A stretch of DNA of 64,000 bases from Sphingopyxis sp. Root154 (lineage in GTDB: Bacteria; Pseudomonadota; Alphaproteobacteria; Sphingomonadales; Sphingomonadaceae): assembly GCF_001427105.1 (NCBI RefSeq), contig NZ_LMGI01000002.1, forward strand, positions 186,001 to 250,000. Reading direction: 5' to 3'. Each line of letters opens with the position of its first letter. Position 1 is the stretch's first letter. Below, piece by piece: positions 45,849-53,589 of the stretch. Below the pieces are notes generated by a model. It ran no database searches. It was not told where the DNA came from and was given only the letters and a program-made list of their open reading frames with translations. The position numbers were made by a program, and so were the translations under genes.

Positions 45849-46561
45849 CGGCACACAGTCCAGCCCGCCGTCCGCGCCGCCATGTCGAGATGGAAATGGT
45901 CGGCGTGCGCGCGGTTATAATCGGGCGACAACAATGTGCTGAACAGCCCGCAGCTTTCGTCGCGGACCGCGTGCAGAAACTCGCTGCGCTTGTCGCCCGG
46001 CGCCCAGTCGTTGATCAGCGAGATGCGCGTGCCGTCGGCGAGCACGAAGGCCGAGATGTCGATCGCATTGGCGGTCGAATGCTGGCTTTGGTTTGGCTGC
46101 CCCGCGATCTTGCGGCAATTATAGCTGCCGAGATTTTCGAGCTCGACGACCTTTTGCCCAAAATGCTTTCGCGCGAGCGGCTGGACCACGTCGCGATTCC
46201 ATAGCGCCATCGCCGCGGTCACCGCGCAGCCCGGCGCGACATTGGCGGGGCGCATTGTCGGCACGAAGCTGTCGCCCGTCAGGATCATGCGCTGGCTCGC
46301 GCGGCACGCGCCGGTTCCGATCGCCGGGCGGCGCAGATAGCCGGCTTCCGCGCGATCGAAAGCGGCGAAGCAGGCGCCGTCGTCCCCTGCCAGCGCCACC
46401 AGCTTGCGGTTCGTCGCCCAACCCCAGGGATGCGTCAGTTCGAAGCGCGCGCCGGGAATATGCTCGGGATGCGCGCGCACCCACTGCATGCCGAGGACCG
46501 CGCCGAGGGTCAGCAGCACCGCGACGGCGAACCAGATCAGATAGGGTCGGAGAGTCTTCAT
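45845..46561 (-). CDS. Extensin-like C-terminal domain protein
   Basis: A 238-residue protein with an N-terminal membrane anchor (residues about 7-25). The extensin-like domain follows (WGWATNRKLVALAG..., CAVTAAMALWNRDVVQPLA, SYNCRKIAG, STANAIDISAFVLADGTRISL, HADHFHLDM). The conserved Cys and the terminal HADHFH resemble D-Ala-D-Ala carboxypeptidase-like metal sites, suggesting cell-wall peptide cleavage. It is convergent with mddA. Confidence 0.85.
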   Translation of the reverse strand: MKTLRPYLIWFAVAVLLTLGAVLGMQWVRAHPEHIPGARFELTHPWGWATNRKLVALAGDDGACFAAFDRAEAGYLRRPAIGTGACRASQRMILTGDSFVPTMRPANVAPGCAVTAAMALWNRDVVQPLARKHFGQKVVELENLGSYNCRKIAGQPNQSQHSTANAIDISAFVLADGTRISLINDWAPGDKRSEFLHAVRDESCGLFSTLLSPDYNRAHADHFHLDMAARTAGWTVCR

Positions 46562-46628
46562 CGTGTCCGTTCTGCGTGCCGCAAATTACCGCTTGTTGAA
46601 AGGGCTTTGCGGCTCGATAGCGTTCCGG

Positions 46629-48172
46629 GTGGCAAAACGCTCGATCCTGATCGTCGGCGGGGGCACCGCAGGATGGCTCACCGCCGCCTATCTCGCGCGC
46701 TTTTTCGACCTGCCGCGCAATCCCCGTTTGTCGATCACCTTGCTGGCATCGGACGAGATCGGCAGCATCGGGGTCGGCGAAGGCGCCTTCCCGACGATCC
46801 GCAACACGCTGCAATTCATCGGCATCGACGAAAGCGCGTTCGTGCGCGCGACCTCGGCGACGTTCAAGCAGGGCATCCGCTTCGACGACTGGGTGCGGAC
46901 GCCCGAGGGCGGCCGGTCGAGCCATTATCTGCACCCGTTCGAGGCGCCCTATCATGGCGACGGCTACAGCCTCGTCTCCTACTGGCTGCTCCAGGATGAG
47001 GCGACGCGGCGGCCGTTCGCCGAGGCGATGACAATCCAGAACCGCGTCGCCGAGGCGCAGCGCGCGCCGAAGCGTCCCGCGAGGGCGAATTCACCGGTCC
47101 GCTGAACTATGCCTATCATTTCGACGCCGCACGGCTCGCCGAGGTGCTGTCGGCACAGGCGCGCGCGATGGGGGTTCAGCATTTGCGCGGGACGCTGACC
47201 GGGGTCGGGCTCGATCCCGAAACCGGCGCGATCGACCATGTCGTGACCGCCGAGCACGGGACGCTCGCCGCCGACCTCTATATCGACTGTTCGGGTTTCC
47301 GCGCCGAGCTGATCGGCGGCGCGCTGCAATCGCCGTTCAAGGGCGTAAAGGACCAATTGTTCACCGACCGCGCGCTCGCGTGCAAGCTGCTCTATGATCG
47401 TCCCGACATGCCGCTGGAGAGCTATACGATCGCGGCGGCGCACGAGGCGGGGTGGACGTGGGACATCGGCCTCGCCGGCGCGCGCGGCATCGGCTGCGTC
47501 TATTCGAGCGACCATATGAGCGACGACCGCGCCGCCGACATCCTCGCGGCCTATACCGGCGGGCGCAGCCATGACGTCAATGTCCGGTCGATCCCGTTCG
47601 AGGCGGGGTATCGGCCCGCGTCATGGGTGAAGAATTGCGTCGCGGTGGGATTGTCGGGCGGCTTCCTCGAGCCGCTCGAATCGACCGGGCTCGTGATGAT
47701 CGAGACCGCGGCGGCGATGATCGCCGAGATGTTCCCGCTGAACGGTCCGGTCGGTGCGCCCGCGCGGCGCTTCAACGAGCTGATGGCGGCGCGCTACGAA
47801 AACACGATCAACTTCCTGAAGCTCCATTATTGCCTGAGCCAGCGGGAAGAAGCCTTCTGGCGCGACAATGGCGACCCGGCGTCAATCCCCGACCGGCTGA
47901 AGGAATTGCTCGAGGAGTGGCGCTATCGCCCGCCGGGGCGGTTCGATTTCATCCTCGACCTCGAAAGCTTCGCCTTCTTCAACTACCAATATATCCTCTA
48001 TGGCATGGAATATCGCACCGACCTGTCGCCGGTGCGCGAGGAGTTTCCCGACACCGCCGAGGCGGAACGCATCTTTGCGCGGATCAGGAGCTTTGGCGAC
48101 CGCGCCGCGAGCGAGTTGCCCGCGCACCGCGCGATGATCGACCAGATCAACGCGGGCGGCGCGTACGCCTGA
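46629..48172 (+). pseudogene. Tryptophan halogenase family flavoprotein with a frameshift
   Basis: Two open frames hold one protein. The first (to 47105) has the FAD motif GGGTAGW (10-16) and K80 in ATFKQGI, the catalytic lysine of the family. The second (from about 47070, protein part from GEFTGPLNYAYHFDA) covers the rest to a normal C-terminus of the halogenase fold. The frames join if one base is added in 47060-47090, where the first runs into unrelated PKRPARANSPVR. The family normally has a WxWxIP motif; here GWTWDIGL has Gly for Pro. It may be a pseudogene or an assembly error. GTG 46629 is chosen over GTG 46563, which would leave one base to the divergent extensin start. Family known to halogenate or, in some members, to act as a different flavin oxidase. 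Confidence 0.82.
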
Positions 48173-48174
48173 CT

Positions 48175-49563
48175 TCAGGCGGGCCTGACGGCCAGCCGTT
48201 CGACGGGTTGCGGCTCTTCGGGGCCGTCGGTGCCGAGTTGGCCGAGTTCGCCCGTTTCGCGCGCCTTGCGGCCATAGACGAATTCGAACAGCGGCCCCGC
48301 CATCACCGTCGTGACGATCGCCATCAGCACCATCATCGAGAAAAGCGTCGGCCCGATGATGCCCTTCTGAAGCCCGATGTTGATGATGATGAGCTCCATC
48401 AGCCCGCGCGCGTTCATCAGTGCGCCAATACCGAGCGCGGTGCGATTGTCCTCACCCGCGAGCCGCGCGGCGAGCCAGCACGCACCGAACTTCGCGGCGA
48501 TCGAAACGAGCAATATGCCGAGCGCGAGCGCGAGCAAGGTCAGGCTGTTCACCGTGTCGAGCCGCGTGTTGAGCCCCGAATAGGTGAAGAAGACGGGGAC
48601 GAGCAGGATGGTGATCGGGCTGATCTTGCGCTTGATCTCCTCGGTCAGCTTGCCGCGCGGCATGCAGACGCCGAGGATGAAGCCGCCGAACACCGCATGG
48701 ATGCCCGCAGCGTCCATGACAAAGGCGCAGAGCGCGAAGAGCATCAGGACGATCGACAGCATCGTGTCGCTCATCTCGCCGCGTTCCTCGACGATGCGGC
48801 CGAGCGGGACGAGCAGCCGGCGTCCGATGAAAAACATGAACAGCGCGAAGCTGAGCCCGCCGATAATCGCGATCAGCGCCACGCCGGGGCCGCCGCCGAA
48901 GGTCGCGAGCACGATCGCGAGCACGCACCAGGACACGGCATCGTCGAACGCGCCGGCGGTCAGCGTGAGCGTGCCGAGCGCGGTGTTGGCGAGGCCGCGC
49001 TCGTTGATGATGCGCGCGAGCATCGGAAAAGCGGTGAGCGCGATGCACGCGCCCATGAACAAAGTCGCGCTGCCCTGGCTCAGCCCTTCGGTGAAGAGGC
49101 CCGGAACGTCGAGCAGGAACGGCGTGATAAGCGCAGCGAACAGGAAGGGCGCGATAATGCCCGCCGCCGACACGCCCATCGCGCTCTTCGCCTTCGACTG
49201 GAAATGGTCGAGGCGCAGCGTGGTGCCGACGAGGAACATATACAGGCCCACACCGACCTGCGCGCAGACGTAGAGGATGCTCCGCGTTTCCTTGGGGAAC
49301 AGCGCCGCCTGAAATTCGGGGAAGAAGAGGCCGAAAAGCGAGGGGCCGATGAGGACGCCGGCGATCATTTCGCCAACAACCTGCGGCTGCCCGAGGAATT
49401 TCTTCGCGGCCCAGCCGACGGCGCGGCAGACGATGAGGATCACCGCGATCTGGAGGAAGAAATGGATGCTGAAATCGGTCGGCGTATAGCTGGCCGCAGA
49501 ATGGACCGCCGGGCCGTGCGCGCCGAGAACGTCGCCGATCGCGCGGACCAGTTCATCGAACAT
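48175..49563 (-). CDS. Cation:proton antiporter, CPA2 family
   Basis: A 462-residue integral membrane antiporter of the KefB/NapA type with about 12 helices. Conserved: GEMIAGVLIGPSLFG, FLVGTTL, the DD-type helix LTAGAFDDAVSW (ion-binding aspartates) and GALMNARGLMELIIINIGLQ. It has no RCK/TrkA-N domain, so it is a minimal antiporter. The ATG at 49563 is preferred; the longer frame runs upstream. It converges on the halogenase gene with two bases between stops. Confidence 0.9.
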   Translation of the reverse strand: MFDELVRAIGDVLGAHGPAVHSAASYTPTDFSIHFFLQIAVILIVCRAVGWAAKKFLGQPQVVGEMIAGVLIGPSLFGLFFPEFQAALFPKETRSILYVCAQVGVGLYMFLVGTTLRLDHFQSKAKSAMGVSAAGIIAPFLFAALITPFLLDVPGLFTEGLSQGSATLFMGACIALTAFPMLARIINERGLANTALGTLTLTAGAFDDAVSWCVLAIVLATFGGGPGVALIAIIGGLSFALFMFFIGRRLLVPLGRIVEERGEMSDTMLSIVLMLFALCAFVMDAAGIHAVFGGFILGVCMPRGKLTEEIKRKISPITILLVPVFFTYSGLNTRLDTVNSLTLLALALGILLVSIAAKFGACWLAARLAGEDNRTALGIGALMNARGLMELIIINIGLQKGIIGPTLFSMMVLMAIVTTVMAGPLFEFVYGRKARETGELGQLGTDGPEEPQPVERLAVRPA

Positions 49564-49739
49564 ATTTGATACCAATTTCCCTCTCCCACCCTGGCGTCCG
49601 CGATCTGAACTACGCCGCGATCCGCCTGTTCCCTGCATCAGGAGACATGAAAGCGTAGCGAGCGCAATGCCGCTCCCGCGATTGGGCGCGCCCGCACTTG
49701 CCGATTTTCCGCGTAACGATCATTTTTGTTGCGAGCCGG

Positions 49740-49768
49740 TCACAGTGTAGTAACATACCTACATGTGA
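49740..49768. promoter_or_regulatory. Candidate operator of the toxin-antitoxin pair
   Basis: TCACAGTGTAG (49740-49750) and CTACATGTGA (49759-49768) form an imperfect inverted repeat with one extra G, around TAACATAC. It lies 42 bases upstream of the antitoxin start, where autoregulatory sites are expected. Confidence 0.5.
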
Positions 49769-49779
49769 ACGATCACAAT

Positions 49780-49795
49780 ATGCCTTGATTGGCAT
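49780..49795. repeat. Small inverted repeat before the antitoxin gene
   Basis: ATGCC-TTGATT-GGCAT, a perfect 5-bp-arm hairpin that ends 15 bases before the ATG of the antitoxin. It could be a second operator half or a leader hairpin. Confidence 0.4.
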
Positions 49796-49810
49796 CAGCG
49801 AGGGGTGGTC

Positions 49811-50050
49811 ATGAAGCGTGTCACGAGCCGCGAACTCAATCAGGATGTCAGCCGCGCGAAGCGATTCGCGCTCGTCGAGCCGGTGTTCGTCACCGACCGC
49901 GGGCGGCCCACGCATGTCCTGATCAGCATCGACGCCTGGCGCCAGCTCAGCGGCGAGCGGGAGACGATGGCGCAATTGCTCGCCGCCCCGCCGGGCGACA
50001 TCGCGCTCGATCGCGGACATCTGCGCAAGGCGCTGGACCGGCGCGGCTGA
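49811..50050 (+). CDS. Phd/YefM-type antitoxin
   Basis: A 79-residue antitoxin: the N-terminal dimer/DNA-binding part VTSRELNQDVSRAKRFALVEPVFVTDRGRPTHVLISIDAWRQL fits Phd/YefM, and the C-terminal tail is the toxin-binding arm. The ATG at 49811 follows GAGGGG; a GTG at 49805 would add two residues. It overlaps the PIN gene by one base (TGATG), and a dyad lies upstream. Confidence 0.88.
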   Translation: MKRVTSRELNQDVSRAKRFALVEPVFVTDRGRPTHVLISIDAWRQLSGERETMAQLLAAPPGDIALDRGHLRKALDRRG

Positions 50051-50544
50051 TGTTCCTGCTCGACGCAGAAATCCTGTTCGACCTGCGCCACGCCCGCGCC
50101 GACGGCGATGGCGCCGCGCTTGCCGGATGGGCGCAGCGCACCTCGCGGCAATCGATGTTCCTGTCGGTGCTCTCGCTCGTCGAGCTGGAAAATGCAGCCG
50201 CGCTGGCAGCGAAGCAGGGCAAGGCCGAGGGCGCAGCGTGGCGCGAATGGATCGACGGGCAAGTGCTGCCCGCGTTCGAGGGGCGCGTCCTGTCGGTCGA
50301 CCTGACCATCGCGCGCCGCCGCGCCGCACTCGCGCTCGACAATGACCGCGACGCGCTCCTCGCTGCGACCGCGCTCGAACATGGGCTGACGTTGGTCACC
50401 TGTCGCGGCGCGGCGTTTCGCGGCGCGCGGTTGAAGCTGCTCGACCCCAGCCGCATCGCCGCCGATACGGTCGAAGACGGCGACTGGCGCGAGGCAACGC
50501 GCGCGCGGTCGCCGTGGATCCGGAGCCTGTTCATTCGAGGGTGA
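50050..50544 (+). CDS. VapC-like PIN domain toxin with altered active site
   Basis: A 164-residue PIN-domain protein partnered with the upstream antitoxin. PIN nucleases use four acidic residues. D5, a Glu (E45 or E47) and D101 (DALLAATALE) are present. The last, normally Asp in TRNxxDF, reads TCRGAAF (117-123), so that Asp is Ala122. The protein may be a weakened or inactive RNase, or use another residue. The C-terminus is longer than usual (to residue 164). The pair fits the FitAB/VapBC layout with a Phd-type antitoxin. Confidence 0.8.
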   Translation: MFLLDAEILFDLRHARADGDGAALAGWAQRTSRQSMFLSVLSLVELENAAALAAKQGKAEGAAWREWIDGQVLPAFEGRVLSVDLTIARRRAALALDNDRDALLAATALEHGLTLVTCRGAAFRGARLKLLDPSRIAADTVEDGDWREATRARSPWIRSLFIRG

Positions 50545-50652
50545 GCGTCAGCGGGACTTATCGAGATCATTGAAATAAGAAGCGGCGGCTAACGACCGAC
50601 CTCAGCCCTTCTATGGTCCGTGGCCAAGCCCGGTAAGCGGACATTGAAAGTG

Positions 50653-51045
50653 CTATCCCGACCAACGCCGTCGCGGCTCATTTTGAGCCAGTGCGATGGT
50701 GTTCGCGTCCCGCTCCTCAATGTTGATTACGTGCTTTGCAGTGAAAGGTAGTTCTGTGCCCAGCCAAAATTCGTCATTTTCGGCGATAGCGTCGAGCTCG
50801 TTGTCAAGGACTCCGAGATACCCGCCCGGAACCACCTCCCGAACGAGTACCCACATTCGCTCCACCGCAACACTTTCTTCCTCGTTCTCGACGCTGATCC
50901 GGAAGATGAGCTTTGCAATGTCTCCGGGCTGTAGGGTCTCTCGCCTACTCCGCTCAGGTAGCCAGAAGGTATCTGGCGCTTCAGCGTGGTAAGCCTCGCC
51001 ATTTTCAAGGCACCACCCGTCAACTTCAAAGTCTGGTTCGCGCAT
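50653..51045 (-). CDS. DUF2314-like protein
   Basis: A 130-residue acidic protein. The C-terminal 80 residues fit the DUF2314 pattern: GDIAKLIFRISVENEEESVAVERMWVLV, then GGYLGVLDNELDAI and LPFTAKHVINIEE. The function is unknown. It is a single gene in its own gap between the PIN toxin and the P450, AT-richer than the flanks (one counted 60-base line: 34 G+C). There is no signal peptide. A possible immunity role is speculative. Confidence 0.7.
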   Translation of the reverse strand: MREPDFEVDGWCLENGEAYHAEAPDTFWLPERSRRETLQPGDIAKLIFRISVENEEESVAVERMWVLVREVVPGGYLGVLDNELDAIAENDEFWLGTELPFTAKHVINIEERDANTIALAQNEPRRRWSG

Positions 51046-51139
51046 CCGGCGAGCTTAACGTAACGGCGGGTGTTCGCAATGTGATCCTTTTATCCGAAAG
51101 CCGCCAGTCAGCTTCCCACCCCAAAGCTGTCATCCGCAG

Positions 51140-52543
51140 CTAAAGCGGGACGAAACTCACCGTCAGCCCGTCCTTCGGCCGAGGGATCGGCAGCACCTGC
51201 CATTCGGGCGCATAGCCGTCGGCGACGGTGATGCGGTGCGTCGTGATGACGTGGTGGAAGAAGATTTTCGCCTGCATGTAGGCGAAGTGCAGCCCGAGGC
51301 ACATATGCGCGCCGCCGCCGAAGGGCACCCACGCATATTTGTGCCGCTCGCGCGCGACCTCGGGCGAAAAGCGCATCGGGTCGAACTTTTGGGGCTCGGG
51401 CCAATGCTCCTCCATCATATGGGTATAGGCAGGGCTGACCCCGACCGAAGTGCCAGCGGGGATGCGATAGCCGCCATATTCGAAATCCTTGAGCGCGCGG
51501 CGCGGGAAGCTTGGCACCGGGGGCACGAGGCGAAGCGCTTCCTTGAACGCCCATTCGGTCATTTCGAGCTGGCCGAGGCTGTTGTGCCCGACCCCCTCGC
51601 CCGCTGGCGCGACGCTGAGCATTTCTTCGCGCAGCCTGTCCTGCCATTCGGGGTTGCGCGCGAGTTCCCAGACGAGCGTCGTGATCGAGCTGGTGATCGT
51701 GTCGTGCGCCGCCATCATCAGGAAGTTCATATGGTCGACGATCGCCTCGACGCTCATATAATCGCCATTGTCGTCGCGTGTGCGGCAGATCTGGCTGAAC
51801 ATGTCCTCGCCCGTGCCCTCGCGGCGTTCGGGCACCATCTTGCCGAAATAATCGACCAGATAGGCGCGTCCCCTCGCGCCGCGACCCATCGCGGTGAAGG
51901 GCATCGGCACGCGCACGACGCCGATCGACGCCTGCACCATGTCGACGAACGCCTTGTTGACCTTGTCGGCCTCGGGACCGAACGGGATGCCGAGGAAGCT
52001 GGTCGCGGCGAGATCGAGGGTCAGTTCCTTGATCGCGGGATAGAATTTGAAGGTTTTGCCGCTCCACTGGCCGATGCGGTCACGAATCCCCTCGTTCAGC
52101 GAATCGGCATAATGGCGCATCGGTTCAGGCTTGAACGCGACCGACAGCACCTTGCGGTCGGCGCGATGCTTTTCGAAATCCATCAGCATCAACCCGCGCG
52201 GGAAGAGCAGATTGAGCACCGGACCCCAGCCCTGTTCGGATGAGAATATCTTTTCGCGGTCGAACATGACGAGCTCGTTCGCCTCCGGCCCGTGGAGCGC
52301 GACGCTGCGCCCGCCGAAGCTGTTGTTGCGATAGACCCGGCCATATTTGGCGACCATGCGGCGGGTGAAGGCGGGATAGTCTCCGAGCTGTTCGAGCGTA
52401 TTGCCGATGATCGGCATGCCGTCCTCGCCCGGAATATGATCGATCGCGCTGTCGGAATTGCGCGGCAGCCAGTGCCGCGTGTCGGGGCCGAAGCGCTTTT
52501 CGGACCAGTTTTTCGTCTGCTGAATATTCGCGGGCGCGTTCAT
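51140..52543 (-). CDS. Cytochrome P450
   Basis: A 467-residue heme monooxygenase. The heme loop is FGGGAHMCLG with the thiolate Cys, the I-helix oxygen pocket has MMAAHDTITSS, and the K-helix ExxR is EALR (in AFKEALRLVPP). No membrane anchor is seen, so it is soluble and needs separate ferredoxin and reductase, neither of which is nearby. The substrate is unknown; the family looks unlike the CYP101 or CYP153 groups. Two similar direct repeats lie upstream of its start. Confidence 0.92.
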   Translation of the reverse strand: MNAPANIQQTKNWSEKRFGPDTRHWLPRNSDSAIDHIPGEDGMPIIGNTLEQLGDYPAFTRRMVAKYGRVYRNNSFGGRSVALHGPEANELVMFDREKIFSSEQGWGPVLNLLFPRGLMLMDFEKHRADRKVLSVAFKPEPMRHYADSLNEGIRDRIGQWSGKTFKFYPAIKELTLDLAATSFLGIPFGPEADKVNKAFVDMVQASIGVVRVPMPFTAMGRGARGRAYLVDYFGKMVPERREGTGEDMFSQICRTRDDNGDYMSVEAIVDHMNFLMMAAHDTITSSITTLVWELARNPEWQDRLREEMLSVAPAGEGVGHNSLGQLEMTEWAFKEALRLVPPVPSFPRRALKDFEYGGYRIPAGTSVGVSPAYTHMMEEHWPEPQKFDPMRFSPEVARERHKYAWVPFGGGAHMCLGLHFAYMQAKIFFHHVITTHRITVADGYAPEWQVLPIPRPKDGLTVSFVPL

Positions 52544-52575
52544 CGGGTCAATCCTCGTCCATTCTGCTTTGTCCC

Positions 52576-52611
52576 GATGCGTAACGGACTACTGACACTG
52601 ATGCAAGTAAC
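52576..52611. repeat. Pair of direct repeats upstream of the P450 gene
   Basis: GATGCGTAAC (52576-52585) and GATGCAAGTAAC (52600-52611) share GATGC...GTAAC, 24 bases apart (start to start), 32 bases before the P450 start. It may be an operator. The interval from 52544 to 52716 holds no gene and serves as divergent promoter space. Confidence 0.35.
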
Positions 52612-52716
52612 GCTTTGGCGGGAGTGGAACAGCATTCACCGCAAATTCAACTCGACTCGTGCAAACCAGTGTCCAAGGTGACGGGTCGCAACCGTTGGAC
52701 CCAAAAGGACAAAGCC

Positions 52717-53586
52717 ATGGCGAAGAGTTTGAAGCGCCCCCTCTCCATCGCGCTCGGCGTTCTCGCGACGACGATGCTTGGCGGCTGCTATTCCGGCGGT
52801 GTCTATGGTGCGAGCTATGCGTCGGGCGGCGACTGCTCGTCGCGCTATGGCGACGCCTATTATGATTATGACGGCTATGCCTATGACGACGGCTATGGTT
52901 ACGACTGCTATGACGCGTCGGATTATGGCAACGGCTTTGCCCAGATCGGCTTCGGCGGCGGCTGGTACGACGATTATTATTACCCCGGCTATGGCATGTG
53001 GATGTTCGATAATTACCGCAACCGCTACCCGCTGCGCGACCGCTATCTGAATTATTGGGGCGGGCGCCGCGCCTGGTGGAAGCATCATGGCGGGCGCGGC
53101 GACGGGAAGCCGGGACGCCCCGGCGGCTGGAATCGCGGCGATCACGACGGCCGTCCGGGCGATGGCCGTCCGGGCCGCCCCGGCGGCTGGAACCGCGGCG
53201 ACCGCGATAATGACGGCCCCCGCGGCACGCGTCCGGGGCGCGGAGACGGCAATCCGGCAACGCCGCCGGCGGCGGGCTATCCCGGACGTCCCGACGGAAA
53301 TCCCGGTCGGCCGGGCCGCCCCGGCGGCTGGAACCGCCCCGACCGCGACAATGACGGCCCGCGCGGCACGCGGCCCGGCCGCGGACCCGGCGCAGGTGCC
53401 CCTCCAGGCAATCCCGGACGCCCCGACCGTGGTACCGGGATGGGGCGGCCGCGCCCGGACCAGTCCGCGCCTGTGGCGCGGCCCGCACCCGCCCCGCGGC
53501 CGGCACCGGCTGCGCGCACCCCGCCACCTCCGCGCGCGACCGCACCTGCCGGGCGCGCCGGCGCGCGCAACGAGCGCCCCGATTGA
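52717..53586 (+). CDS. Gly/Arg/Pro-rich repeat lipoprotein
   Basis: A 289-residue lipoprotein (lipobox MLGGC). After a Tyr/Asp/Gly-rich stretch and WGGRRAWWKHHGG, most of the protein is a low-complexity run of Gly-Arg-Pro with a unit GRPGRPGGWNR followed by DRDNDGPRGTRPGRG found twice and part of it a third time. The C-terminus is Pro/Ala-rich. It is probably an extended, basic surface or periplasmic protein that could bind polyanions; no family is recognised. The ATG at 52717 starts the signal peptide; the longer frame upstream is open to 52615. Confidence 0.7.
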   Translation: MAKSLKRPLSIALGVLATTMLGGCYSGGVYGASYASGGDCSSRYGDAYYDYDGYAYDDGYGYDCYDASDYGNGFAQIGFGGGWYDDYYYPGYGMWMFDNYRNRYPLRDRYLNYWGGRRAWWKHHGGRGDGKPGRPGGWNRGDHDGRPGDGRPGRPGGWNRGDRDNDGPRGTRPGRGDGNPATPPAAGYPGRPDGNPGRPGRPGGWNRPDRDNDGPRGTRPGRGPGAGAPPGNPGRPDRGTGMGRPRPDQSAPVARPAPAPRPAPAARTPPPPRATAPAGRAGARNERPD

Positions 53587-53589
53587 TGG

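Noticed and set aside
47623..49569. A 648-residue plus-strand frame across the halogenase and antiporter
   Set aside because: Spans the end of one real gene and the antisense of another, so it is a shadow.
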